A DNA stretch of 64,000 nt from Neorhizobium vignae (GTDB lineage Bacteria > Pseudomonadota > Alphaproteobacteria > Rhizobiales > Rhizobiaceae): positions 1 to 64,000 of the forward strand of contig NZ_JNNU01000024.1 of NCBI RefSeq assembly GCF_000732195.1. Reading direction: 5' to 3'. How positions within the stretch are numbered: position 1 is the first letter of the stretch; each line of letters begins with the position of its first letter. Below are positions 15,279 to 23,590 of the stretch, one piece after another. The notes under the pieces were generated by a model. That model was not told where the DNA came from. It saw only the letters and a program-made list of their open reading frames with translations, and ran no database searches. Position numbers and translations under genes: made by a program.

Positions 15279-17399
15279 TCACTCCTTGTCGTAAAGGCTG
15301 CTCAGCGGTTTCTTCAGCAGACTTTCGCGCAGCGACCCTTCTCGGCGGAGCAGCGGGTTCGGGCGTGGCGTGCCTTCAGGCAGCGGCGGGCGCTGGAATG
15401 TTGGTGGTGGCGCAGGCTGGAAGGCCGGGCGCTCCGGCGAGCGTTCGCGGCGCAGTTCTGCGAAACGGTCGGGGCGGGGCGCTGAAGGCTGTTCCGGCGC
15501 GGCCGCACGCGGCAGCATTTCCGGCCGGTAGGGCTCCAGCGGCGGGTTGCCTGCCATCGGCGGTGCCGGATTGACCGTCACATGGCCCGTCGAGCGGATC
15601 TCCCGGTTCCAGCGATCGAGTTCGGCGTCGCCTGCCGGCGGGAAATCATCGTCCGTATCCTCCTCTGCACCGGAAGCGCCTTCCGCGAAAGGCGCCGTCG
15701 CCGGGGCGTAGCTTTGCTGGAAGGCGGAAATATCCGGGCCGCTGACGGCGCGCATACGGGCGATCACCGTGCGCAGATCGACCGTATCCGGCGTATCCTC
15801 CGTGCCTTTGTCGGCGACGCCATTGGCCTTGGGCAGGTACTTTTCCTCGACGCGGGCAAACCGCATGCGCATCGGCACCGAGATCGCTTCGCCGAATGCG
15901 ATCGCCTCGCCATTGCCGATCGACGACAGAAAACTGGTCGTCGAGATCGAAGAGTTCGGGATCGCTGACTTGATGATTTCCTGGTCGCGGTCGTTGGACA
16001 GTCGCATCGCGAACACGGTCGAGCACTGCGACAGGATCGTCTGGTCGAGTTCGCCAGGGCGCTGGGTGATGACGCCGAGTGAGACGCCGTATTTGCGGCC
16101 TTCCTTGGCGATCCGCGAGATGGCCTGCCTTGTCGGGAAGAAACCCAGTTCACGGTCGGCCGGCACATAACGGTGCGCTTCTTCGCAAACGACGAGCATG
16201 TGGATGGCGCCATTGCTCCAGAGCGCCAGTTCAAACGCCATGCGGCAAAGGATCGAGGCGACGGAATTGACGACTTCCGAGGGGATGCCGGCGAGCTGGA
16301 AGGTCGAGATCGGCCGGTCTCCGCCTGGAATGCGGAAGATATAGGCGATCGTCTCCATGATCGTGTCGTTGATCGTATTGTTGGAGAACATGAAGTGATA
16401 GCGCGGATCGTTGATCGCCGACAGGATGCGCATCTTGAGCGACCGCAGGAACGGTTTTTCGCCGCGGCCTTCCAGGCGGCCGATACGTTCGTCGATCAGC
16501 GCCAGGAGGTCAGCCATGCGGTAGGGAACAGGCGTGTCGGCGGTGACCGAGCTTTTTTCGGTCGAGCGGCGCATCAACGTCGTTTCATTGCCGCGGAAGG
16601 CGCGTTTCGCCTCCGGGATGAGGTCACGCAGGATGTCCAGTTCTTCCGCCACGGCCGGACGGCCGCGAAAAACCACTTCGGAAAACTCTTCGAGCCGCAT
16701 CAGCCAGAAGGGCAGGTCGAGCGTTTCGGTATCGATGACGACCGCGTGATCGGGAAAGGCCGCGGCAAATTCGTTGTGCGGATCGAGAATGAGGACGCGC
16801 AGCTTCGGATCGGTCTCGATCGCCTTGTGGAGGAGCAGGGAGACGGCAGTCGATTTGCCGACGCCTGTCGAGCCGACGATGGCAAAGTGTTTCGACAGCA
16901 TCGACGGGATATGGATCGTCGCGTCGATCGTGTCGTCCTGCGTCAGCTTACCGATCACGCAGGTCTCGTTCTTGCCGGTATCATAAATGCGGGAAAGGTC
17001 GGAGGCACGAATGCGGTGCGCGACGGCGCCGAGATAGGGATAACAGGAGATGCCGCCCGTGAACTCGTCGCGACCATCGGGTCCCTTGCGCACCTCGCCG
17101 AGCAGTTCGGCCTCGATGTGGAAACCGGTATTGCTGTTTTCACTCCATTCCCTGCCGCCGGTCTGCATCGCATAGGCAAGTGCCACGACACGGTTTTCGC
17201 CGACGCTGATGGAGATCAGCCGGCCGACGGACCAGAGTTCGGTCAGATCGGTCTCGCCGTGTTCGGCAACGGCGGAAATGGTGGCATGGGAGCCATTGCA
17301 GGCGACGACGCGCCCCAGCATCCGGTTGCCGGGCTTCTGGACGTCGCGACGATCCTGCTCTCCTGCAGACGCGGAACGGTGCAGATCGTTGTTCAACAA
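15279..17399 (-). CDS. HerA-like ATP-binding protein (DUF87 ATPase)
   Basis: This 706-residue protein is a HerA/FtsK-superfamily ATPase. It has an N-terminal beta-barrel (HAS-barrel-like, about 25-130), Walker A GSTGVGKST (about residue 177), the Walker B line MLVVCEEAHRYVPAD, a Q/R block ITQRPGELDQTILSQCSTVFAMRL, and a Pro/Arg-rich disordered tail of about 130 residues. Archaeal HerA works with the nuclease NurA in DNA end resection; no NurA-like or other nuclease gene adjoins here. It faces away from the ilvB operon and converges on miaA. Its role in rhizobia is unknown to me; a DNA-translocating hexamer is the likely form. Confidence 0.75.
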   Translation of the reverse strand: MLNNDLHRSASAGEQDRRDVQKPGNRMLGRVVACNGSHATISAVAEHGETDLTELWSVGRLISISVGENRVVALAYAMQTGGREWSENSNTGFHIEAELLGEVRKGPDGRDEFTGGISCYPYLGAVAHRIRASDLSRIYDTGKNETCVIGKLTQDDTIDATIHIPSMLSKHFAIVGSTGVGKSTAVSLLLHKAIETDPKLRVLILDPHNEFAAAFPDHAVVIDTETLDLPFWLMRLEEFSEVVFRGRPAVAEELDILRDLIPEAKRAFRGNETTLMRRSTEKSSVTADTPVPYRMADLLALIDERIGRLEGRGEKPFLRSLKMRILSAINDPRYHFMFSNNTINDTIMETIAYIFRIPGGDRPISTFQLAGIPSEVVNSVASILCRMAFELALWSNGAIHMLVVCEEAHRYVPADRELGFFPTRQAISRIAKEGRKYGVSLGVITQRPGELDQTILSQCSTVFAMRLSNDRDQEIIKSAIPNSSISTTSFLSSIGNGEAIAFGEAISVPMRMRFARVEEKYLPKANGVADKGTEDTPDTVDLRTVIARMRAVSGPDISAFQQSYAPATAPFAEGASGAEEDTDDDFPPAGDAELDRWNREIRSTGHVTVNPAPPMAGNPPLEPYRPEMLPRAAAPEQPSAPRPDRFAELRRERSPERPAFQPAPPPTFQRPPLPEGTPRPNPLLRREGSLRESLLKKPLSSLYDKE

Positions 17400-17582
17400 A
17401 CTCGGGCCCCTATCATTGGGGGTGGCGGATCAGGTCGCGGCTCGTCCGTCGGGTCGCTACTCTCCAAACAGGAGGACTATATTGTGCCGGCCTTAACAAC
17501 TCGTGTAGGAAAACGAGCGGCTGAATGGGTGGAAACGGAGCAGCAAAATCAGACTGACGAGGATTTTTGGTGCATGCCCACG

Positions 17583-17611
17583 TTGACGAACGACATTTAT
17601 CTGGCTAACAC
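17583..17611 (+). promoter_or_regulatory. Promoter of the ilv leader
   Basis: TTGACG (17583-17588) and TAACAC (17606-17611) are separated by 17 bp, a good sigma70-type layout for this group. The predicted start of transcription is near 17618-17620, which coincides with the ATG of the leader peptide, so the leader may be translated as a leaderless message. Confidence 0.55.
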
Positions 17612-17619
17612 TTCGCGCC

Positions 17620-17676
17620 ATGAAGATCTCGAACGCTCTTATTGTGGTGGGAACGCGCATGGGCAGGACGGTGTAA
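17620..17676 (+). CDS. ilv operon leader peptide (18 residues, ALIVV)
   Basis: The frame reads MKISNALIVVGTRMGRTV and stops with TAA. It contains consecutive Leu-Ile-Val-Val codons (CTT ATT GTG GTG), the end products whose supply the operon controls. It sits 121 bp before ilvB, directly upstream of two nested hairpins and a terminator, the classical layout of ribosome-mediated attenuation. When charged branched-chain tRNAs are scarce the ribosome should stall at these codons and allow read-through. No Shine-Dalgarno site precedes the ATG, which fits the promoter placement. Confidence 0.8.
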   Translation: MKISNALIVVGTRMGRTV

Positions 17677-17702
17677 CCGTCCGGCGACAGCCACCCATGC
17701 GC
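17655..17702 (+). promoter_or_regulatory. Attenuator leader hairpins
   Basis: An outer pair gcgcatggg (17655-17663) with cccatgcgc (17694-17702) and an inner pair ggacggt (17666-17672) with accgtcc (17676-17682, loop gta) are both perfect. The outer left arm overlaps the last third of the leader-peptide frame, so ribosome position decides whether it can form. These are the expected pause/anti-terminator structures. Confidence 0.7.
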
Positions 17703-17711
17703 GGAAAGACA

Positions 17712-17735
17712 GGCTCCTCCAGGGGGCCTTTTTTT
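17712..17735 (+). terminator. Attenuator terminator before ilvB
   Basis: The stem ggctcc / ggggcc (17712-17728, one G-T pair) is followed by seven T residues (17729-17735). It lies 62 bp ahead of the ilvB start and after the leader hairpins, so it is the conditional terminator of the attenuation system. Confidence 0.75.
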
Positions 17736-17797
17736 ATGTCTTCAAACCGGCTCGGAGGAGCCGCCGGTAAAAATCCAGCAGCGAATGGACCAAGACA

Positions 17798-19606
17798 ATG
17801 ACGGATACCAACAATCAGACGCCAGATAACCAGATGCCAGATAACCAGATGACCGGCGCGGAAATCGTCCTGAAGGCTCTGAAGGACAATGGCGTCGAGC
17901 ATATCTTCGGATATCCGGGCGGCGCCGTCCTGCCGATCTATGACGAGATCTTCCAGCAGGACGACATCCAGCACATCCTCGTTCGCCACGAGCAGGGCGC
18001 CGGCCATGCGGCCGAAGGTTATGCCCGCTCCACCGGCAAGGTCGGGGTCATGCTGGTGACGTCCGGTCCAGGCGCCACCAATGCCGTCACCCCGCTGCAG
18101 GATGCGCTGATGGATTCGGTGCCGCTGGTCTGCCTGTCGGGCCAGGTCCCGACGACGCTGATCGGCTCGGACGCCTTCCAGGAATGCGACACCGTCGGCA
18201 TCACCCGGCCCTGCACCAAGCACAACTGGCTGGTCAAGGACGTCAACGAACTGGCCGGCATCATCCACGAGGCCTTCCGCATCGCCCAGACCGGCCGGCC
18301 GGGCCCGGTCGTCGTCGATATCCCGAAGGACATCCAGTTTGCGACCGGCACCTATACGCCGAAGCCGGAGATCGCCCAGAACACCAGCTACCGGCCGCGC
18401 ACCCAGGGCGACATCAACGCCATTCAGGCGGCTGTCGAACTGATGGCCTCGGCGCGCCGGCCGATCCTCTATACCGGCGGCGGCGTCGTCAATTCCGGCC
18501 CGCAGGCCTCGCGCCTGCTGCGCGAACTGGTCGAGCTCAGCGATTTCCCGATCACCTCGACACTGATGGGCCTCGGCGCCTATCCGGCGTCGGGCAAGAA
18601 CTGGCTCGGCATGCTCGGCATGCACGGTTCTTACGAGGCGAACATGGCGATGCACGACTGCGATGTCATGGTCTGCATCGGCGCGCGTTTCGACGACCGC
18701 ATCACCGGCCGCCTCAACGCTTTCTCACCGAATTCGCGCAAGGTCCATATCGATATCGACCCGTCCTCGATCAACAAGAACGTGCATGTGGACATCCCGA
18801 TCCTCGGTGATGTCGGCAGCGTTCTCGAAGACATGGTCCGCCTGTGGCGTGCGCTGCCGAAAAAGCCGGCCAAGGCGCAGACCGAGGAATGGTGGAGCCA
18901 GATCAACCGCTGGCGGGCTCGCAAGAGTTTCTCCTACAAGCATTCCAACGATGTCATCATGCCACAGTATGCGCTGCAGCGCCTTTTCGAGGCGACGAGG
19001 GGGCATGACACCTACATCACAACGGAAGTCGGCCAGCACCAGATGTGGGCGGCACAGTTCATCGAGTTCGAAGAGCCGAACCGCTGGATGACCTCGGGCG
19101 GTCTTGGCACGATGGGTTACGGCCTGCCGGCGGCGATCGGCGTCCAGGTGGCGCATCCGGACGCCCTCGTCATCGACGTTGCCGGCGACGCCTCGATCCA
19201 GATGTGCATCCAGGAAATGTCCTGCGCCATCCAGCATAACCTGCCGGTCAAGATCTTCATCCTGAACAACCAGTACATGGGCATGGTCCGCCAGTGGCAG
19301 CAGTTGCTACACGGCAACCGCCTGTCGAATTCCTATACGGAAGCGATGCCGGATTTCGTGAAGCTGGCGGAAGCCTATGGGGCCGTCGGCATGTATTGCG
19401 ACGATCCGAAGGAGCTCGACGGCAAGATCGAGGAGATGATCGCGGTCAAGAGGCCGGTCATCTTCGATTGCCGTGTCGCCAATCTCGCCAACTGCTTCCC
19501 GATGATCCCCTCGGGCAAGGCACACAACGAGATGCTGCTGCCGGACGAAGCCACCGACGAAGCGGTTGCCAATGCCATCGATGCCAAGGGTCGCCAGCTC
19601 GTCTGA
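17798..19606 (+). CDS. ilvB: Acetolactate synthase, large (catalytic) subunit
   Basis: The enzyme condenses pyruvate with pyruvate or 2-ketobutyrate, the first common step of valine, leucine and isoleucine synthesis. The 602-residue protein has the three thiamine-diphosphate enzyme domains. The catalytic Glu is E65 in VRHEQGAGHAAEGYAR, and the ThDP/Mg motif runs from GDASIQM to NNQYMGMVRQW. The first 20 residues contain a tandem repeat, PDNQMPDNQM, encoded by two perfect 15-bp units. Expression should be set by the leader attenuator. The gene is also called ilvI in some annotations. Confidence 0.96.
   Translation: MTDTNNQTPDNQMPDNQMTGAEIVLKALKDNGVEHIFGYPGGAVLPIYDEIFQQDDIQHILVRHEQGAGHAAEGYARSTGKVGVMLVTSGPGATNAVTPLQDALMDSVPLVCLSGQVPTTLIGSDAFQECDTVGITRPCTKHNWLVKDVNELAGIIHEAFRIAQTGRPGPVVVDIPKDIQFATGTYTPKPEIAQNTSYRPRTQGDINAIQAAVELMASARRPILYTGGGVVNSGPQASRLLRELVELSDFPITSTLMGLGAYPASGKNWLGMLGMHGSYEANMAMHDCDVMVCIGARFDDRITGRLNAFSPNSRKVHIDIDPSSINKNVHVDIPILGDVGSVLEDMVRLWRALPKKPAKAQTEEWWSQINRWRARKSFSYKHSNDVIMPQYALQRLFEATRGHDTYITTEVGQHQMWAAQFIEFEEPNRWMTSGGLGTMGYGLPAAIGVQVAHPDALVIDVAGDASIQMCIQEMSCAIQHNLPVKIFILNNQYMGMVRQWQQLLHGNRLSNSYTEAMPDFVKLAEAYGAVGMYCDDPKELDGKIEEMIAVKRPVIFDCRVANLANCFPMIPSGKAHNEMLLPDEATDEAVANAIDAKGRQLV
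17821..17850 (+). repeat. Two perfect 15-bp tandem units at the start of ilvB
   Basis: The unit gccagataaccagat occurs at 17821-17835 and again at 17836-17850. It keeps the frame and encodes a repeated DNQM(P) segment in the variable N-terminal extension of the protein. Confidence 0.85.
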
Positions 19607-19656
19607 GACGGGCGGCACATCCTTCAACAGAATTCTGAGGAAATGGACCTAAGATC

Positions 19657-20229
19657 ATGAATGCGCATCAGCAACCGACCGGTTCCGCCTATTTCATCGC
19701 GCCTGAGACGGCGAAAGCCGAAAGCCATACGCTTTCGGTTCTCGTCGCCAACGAACCCGGCGTGCTCGCGCGGGTGATCGGCCTGTTTTCCGGCCGCGGC
19801 TACAATATCGAGAGCCTGACGGTTTCGGAAACGGAGCACGAAGCACATCTATCCCGCATTACCATCGTGACCCGCGGCACGCCGACGGTGCTCGAACAGA
19901 TCAAGGCTCAGCTCGAACGCATCGTGCCGGTGCACCGGGTCGTCGATCTGACGGTTCGGGCCCACGCGCTCGGCCAGGAACGGCCGATCGAGCGTGAGGT
20001 GGCGCTGGTCAAGGTTGTCGGCCAGGGCGACCGCCGCGCCGAGACGCTACGGCTCGCGGATGCCTTCCATGCCAAGGTCGTCGATGCGACGGTCGAGCAT
20101 TTCATCCTGGAAATTACCGGGAAATCCTCGAAGATCGACCAGTTCGTGGCGATCATGAAGCCGCTCGGGCTGGTCGAGGTGTGCCGCACCGGGATCGCGG
20201 CGATGAACCGTGGTCCTCAGGGGATGTAA
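19657..20229 (+). CDS. ilvN: Acetolactate synthase, small (regulatory) subunit
   Basis: This 190-residue subunit binds valine and tunes the catalytic subunit. An ACT domain occupies about residues 26-100 (HTLSVLVANEPGVLARVIGLFSGRGYNIESLTV). The second half (VALVKVVGQGDRRAETLRLADAFHAKVVDATVEHFILEITGK) is the ALS small-subunit C-terminal domain. It lies 50 bp after ilvB on the same strand with no terminator between, so it shares the attenuated transcript. Some annotations call it ilvH. Confidence 0.96.
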   Translation: MNAHQQPTGSAYFIAPETAKAESHTLSVLVANEPGVLARVIGLFSGRGYNIESLTVSETEHEAHLSRITIVTRGTPTVLEQIKAQLERIVPVHRVVDLTVRAHALGQERPIEREVALVKVVGQGDRRAETLRLADAFHAKVVDATVEHFILEITGKSSKIDQFVAIMKPLGLVEVCRTGIAAMNRGPQGM

Positions 20230-20297
20230 ACAGCCGGGATCGACGTCTTCCGGGCGATCGACACGCTGGTGGCGGAGCGTCGGATACTCGATCTCCA

Positions 20298-21140
20298 CTA
20301 GATCATTTCCAACGGCTGCTTGCGCGGCGGCGGCGGGAAGGCGGCGTCGAGGGCTGTCCAGTCCTCCTCGCTCAGTTCCAGCTCGACGGATTCGGCGTTT
20401 TCGGCAACGCGGTCCGGGTTGGCGGATTTCGGGATGGCGATGACGCCGTCGCGTTCCAGGAGGAAAGCGAGCGCCACCTGCGCCGGCGTTGCCTGATAGG
20501 CCTTCGCGATGCGGATCAGCTCGCCGCTTCTGGCAAGCCGGCCCTGTTCGATCGGCGAGTAGGCCATGACCGGGATGCCGCGCTCCTGGCACCAGGGCAG
20601 AAGATCGTATTCGATGCCGCGGCGGGAGAGATTGTAGAGGACCTGGTTGGCGGCGCAGTTTTCGCCATCCGGCACGTCCATCAGTTCCCGCATGTCGTCG
20701 AGATCGAAATTGGAGACGCCCCAGGCGCCGATCTTGCCGGCGCGGCGCAAGTCCTCGAAACCCGCGACGGTTTCCGCCAGCGGGTGTTCGCCGCGCCAGT
20801 GCAGGAGATAGAGATCGAGACTGTCGGTCCGCAGCCGGTCGAGGCTGCGTTCGCAGGCTTCGACGACACCCTTGCGGCTGGCATTCCAGGGATAGACCTT
20901 GCTGACCAGGAACAGCTCGTCCCGGCGGCCGGCGATCGCTTGTGCCGTGATCTTCTCGGCGCCGCCCTCGCCATACATTTCCGCCGTGTCGATCAGCGTC
21001 ATGCCGAGGTCGAGACCCCGCTTCAGGCTCGCGACTTCAGTGCCGGCCTTGCGGGCATCCTCGCCCATCATCCAGGTGCCGAGGCCAAGGGCCGGGACCG
21101 AAATGCCGGAGGGCAGGGTGACTGTCGGGATATCGGACAT
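20298..21140 (-). CDS. Aldo/keto reductase
   Basis: This 280-residue NADPH-dependent oxidoreductase has a TIM-barrel fold. The catalytic tetrad is D51 and Y56 (LIDTAEMYGEG), K81 (LVSKVYP) and H114 (LYLLHW). The C-terminal cofactor block IAIPKSANPDRVAEN is present. The start at 21140 (MSDIPTVTL) fits the family; 12 extra codons upstream are unlikely. It resembles the YdbC/2,5-diketogluconate-reductase-like group, but the substrate cannot be set. It converges on ilvN. Confidence 0.85.
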   Translation of the reverse strand: MSDIPTVTLPSGISVPALGLGTWMMGEDARKAGTEVASLKRGLDLGMTLIDTAEMYGEGGAEKITAQAIAGRRDELFLVSKVYPWNASRKGVVEACERSLDRLRTDSLDLYLLHWRGEHPLAETVAGFEDLRRAGKIGAWGVSNFDLDDMRELMDVPDGENCAANQVLYNLSRRGIEYDLLPWCQERGIPVMAYSPIEQGRLARSGELIRIAKAYQATPAQVALAFLLERDGVIAIPKSANPDRVAENAESVELELSEEDWTALDAAFPPPPRKQPLEMI

Positions 21141-21314
21141 GGCGGGCCTCGATCTGTGGCGTCTGGAGAAGTCCATCCTACTCAGATATGGCTTCGATTG
21201 AAGCTGCCAAGTTCCGCTTGAAGATCATGTCCAACGATCTTATCACGAAAAGACAGGCCGTCCGCGAAACGAGATGGCCGTGACGGCCGGGGCGGATTGG
21301 CGCTAGGAGAAAAT

Positions 21315-21908
21315 ATGTCGCTGGAAACCTTTCTGGCCCTCGTCCTCTTCGCCTTCACGACGTCGATCACGCCGGGGCCGAACAACATGATGCTGTTCGC
21401 GTCGGGCGTGAACTTCGGCTTTACGCGGACCATTCCCCATATGCTCGGCATCGGTGCCGGTTTTCTGTCGCTGCTGATCGCGGTCGGCCTCGGCCTCGGC
21501 GCGCTGCTGCATTCGGTGCCGGTCGTCTATACTGCGTTGAAGTTCGCCGGCGGCGCCTATCTGCTCTGGGTCGCCTGGAAGATCGGCACGTCGCGCAGCC
21601 TGTCGGACGGCAAGACCGGAGCGCAGCCGATGACATTTATTGGCGCGGCTGCCTTCCAATGGGTCAATCCGAAGGCCTGGGTCATGGCGGTCACGGCCAT
21701 GGCGACCTATACGAACCCGGAATATTACCTGCCGACCGTGATGATGGTGGGCCTGGCCTTCGCTGCGGTCAACGTGCCGAGCGTTTCGACCTGGGCCGGT
21801 TTCGGTTCGGCATTGCGCGAATGGCTGTCCGTGCCGGCGCGGCTGAAATGGTGCAACATCACCATGGCGCTCTTGCTTGTCGCAAGCCTCTGGCCGATGT
21901 TGAAGTGA
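21315..21908 (+). CDS. LysE/RhtB-family amino-acid exporter
   Basis: This 197-residue inner-membrane protein has six hydrophobic segments. The family signature near the N-terminus is visible as FTTSITPGPNNMMLFASGVNFG, together with FAGGAYLLWVAWKIG and FQWVNPKAWVMAV. A Shine-Dalgarno aggaga precedes the ATG at 21315. Such proteins export amino acids or derivatives. Only 11 bp separate it from the nitrile hydratase alpha gene, so the two may share a transcript; a link in function is not evident. Confidence 0.85.
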   Translation: MSLETFLALVLFAFTTSITPGPNNMMLFASGVNFGFTRTIPHMLGIGAGFLSLLIAVGLGLGALLHSVPVVYTALKFAGGAYLLWVAWKIGTSRSLSDGKTGAQPMTFIGAAAFQWVNPKAWVMAVTAMATYTNPEYYLPTVMMVGLAFAAVNVPSVSTWAGFGSALREWLSVPARLKWCNITMALLLVASLWPMLK

Positions 21909-21919
21909 GGGAGACAACC

Positions 21920-22573
21920 ATGTCTACACATAATCATCACCACCACGATCACGATCATGATTACGGCCACGGGCATGACCACGATCACGACAACCGCTAC
22001 AGCGACATGCAGGCGCGCGTAAAGGCGCTCGAAACCGTGCTGACGGAAAAGGGGCTGATCGATCCGATGGCGATCGATGCGATCGTCGATACCTATGAGA
22101 CGAAGATCGGTCCGCGCAACGGCGCCCGGGTGGTCGCCAAAGCCTGGAGCGATCCGGATTTCGCCGCATGGCTGAGAACCGATGCGACCGCGGCGATTGC
22201 AAGCCTCGGTTACACCGGCCGGCAGGGCGAGCACATGCGGGCGGTATTCAATACGCCCGATACCCATAATCTGGTCGTCTGCACGCTGTGTTCCTGTTAC
22301 CCTTGGGCCGTACTTGGGTTGCCGCCGGTCTGGTACAAGGCGCCGGCCTACCGCTCGCGCGCGGTCATCGATCCGCGCGGCGTGCTTGCCGAGTTCGGCT
22401 TGATCCTGCCGGAAACCAAGAAGATCCGCGTATGGGATTCGACCGCCGAACTGCGCTATCTGGTCATCCCCGAACGACCGGAAGGCACGGAAGGTCTCGG
22501 CGAGGAGGCGCTTGCCGACCTCGTCAGCCGCGACGCGATGATCGGCACGGCGATTGCGGGGCCGCGGCCATGA
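21920..22573 (+). CDS. nthA: Nitrile hydratase, alpha subunit (cobalt type)
   Basis: The enzyme hydrates nitriles to amides. The 217-residue alpha subunit carries the metal-binding motif C121-T-L-C-S-C126; Thr at the second place marks cobalt-type enzymes, whereas iron types have Ser. Residues 4-23 are extremely His/Asp-rich (11 His), an extension most nitrile hydratases lack; this could sequester cobalt or help its insertion, as in His-rich metallochaperones. The start ATG at 21920 follows a ggaga Shine-Dalgarno. The gene overlaps nthB by an ATGA. Confidence 0.93.
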   Translation: MSTHNHHHHDHDHDYGHGHDHDHDNRYSDMQARVKALETVLTEKGLIDPMAIDAIVDTYETKIGPRNGARVVAKAWSDPDFAAWLRTDATAAIASLGYTGRQGEHMRAVFNTPDTHNLVVCTLCSCYPWAVLGLPPVWYKAPAYRSRAVIDPRGVLAEFGLILPETKKIRVWDSTAELRYLVIPERPEGTEGLGEEALADLVSRDAMIGTAIAGPRP

Positions 22574-23229
22574 ACGGGCCTCATGATCTCGGCGGCCAGA
22601 TGGGCTTCGGGCCGGTGGCGCCGGAAAAGGACGAGCCGTATTTTCACGCCGAGTGGGAGAAGCGGGCGCTGGGGCTGACGCTGTCCGGCGGTGCTCTCGG
22701 TGGATGGACCATCGACGAAAGCCGGCATGCGCGCGAAAATATCCCGCCGGCGCAGTATCTGGGCGCGAGCTATTACGAGATCTGGATACGGGCGCTGGAA
22801 GTGCTGCTCGAACGCCATGGTTTTGCGGCGCGGACCGAAATCGATGCAGGCCGCAAGCAGATGGAGCCTGCGGTGCCGAAGCGTATCCTGAAGGCGGATA
22901 TGGTGGCCGGCGTGCTTGCCAGGGGCGGACCTTGCGACCGGCCGGTCGAGAGCGAACCGCGGTTCCAGCCGGGCGACCAGGTGCGGACGCGCAATTTCAA
23001 CCCGGAGACCCATACAAGGCTGCCGCGTTATGCCCGCGCCAAGACCGGTGTCGTCGAGGCCGTGCAGGGCTCCTTTGTGTTTCCGGACGATAATGCGCAC
23101 GGCAAGGGCGAGAACCCGCAATGGGTCTATACGGTCGTGTTCGACGGGCCTGAGATCTGGGGCGAGGGCGCCGATCCGACGCTGACGGTCTCGATCGATG
23201 CCTGGGAGAGCTATCTTGAGCGCGTGTGA
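22570..23229 (+). CDS. nthB: Nitrile hydratase, beta subunit
   Basis: This 219-residue subunit forms the active heterodimer with NthA. It opens MNGPHDLGGQMGFGPV, the standard beta-subunit start. The C-terminal SH3-like barrel follows, with FQPGDQVRTRNFNPETHTRLPRYARAKTGVVEAVQG and a conserved VYTVVFDGPEIWG. It is coupled to nthA by an ATGA overlap and is followed, overlapping, by the accessory gene. Confidence 0.93.
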   Translation: MNGPHDLGGQMGFGPVAPEKDEPYFHAEWEKRALGLTLSGGALGGWTIDESRHARENIPPAQYLGASYYEIWIRALEVLLERHGFAARTEIDAGRKQMEPAVPKRILKADMVAGVLARGGPCDRPVESEPRFQPGDQVRTRNFNPETHTRLPRYARAKTGVVEAVQGSFVFPDDNAHGKGENPQWVYTVVFDGPEIWGEGADPTLTVSIDAWESYLERV

Positions 23230-23587
23230 GATCCCCTCGGCATTGGTGCAGTCGCCCGGTTTGCCGAAGTCACCGGAGGGTGATCCGGTGTTTCCGGAGC
23301 CCTGGGCGGCGGAAGCCTTCGCGATGACCGTGCATCTGCACGAGCGCGGACTGTTCAGCTGGACCGAATGGGCCGAGGCCCTTTCGGGCGAGGTGCACAA
23401 GCCCGGCCGGGCCGAGGATGGCAGCGATTATTTCGATTGCTGGGTGGCAGCGCTTTCCGGCCTGCTGGTGGATAAAGGCATTGCCGACGGCGAGACGATC
23501 CTGGCGCTCCAGCAGAGCTGGCAGCGGGCCGCCGAGGCGACGCCGCACGGCCGGCCGATCGAGCTTGCCAACGATCCGCTGCGCTGA
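23216..23587 (+). CDS. Nitrile hydratase accessory (activator) protein
   Basis: This 123-residue protein belongs to the small accessory family that forms complexes with the alpha subunit and helps cobalt loading. It reads SACEIPSALVQSPGLP, then VFPEPWAAEAFAMTVHLHERGLFSWTEWAEALSGEV, typical of the family and similar in fold to the beta-subunit N-terminus. I prefer the TTG start at 23216, 14 bp inside nthB and preceded by gggag; an ATG at 23198 is the alternative. The order alpha-beta-accessory is the usual cobalt-type operon. No amidase gene lies nearby. Confidence 0.82.
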   Translation: MSACEIPSALVQSPGLPKSPEGDPVFPEPWAAEAFAMTVHLHERGLFSWTEWAEALSGEVHKPGRAEDGSDYFDCWVAALSGLLVDKGIADGETILALQQSWQRAAEATPHGRPIELANDPLR

Positions 23588-23590
23588 AGA

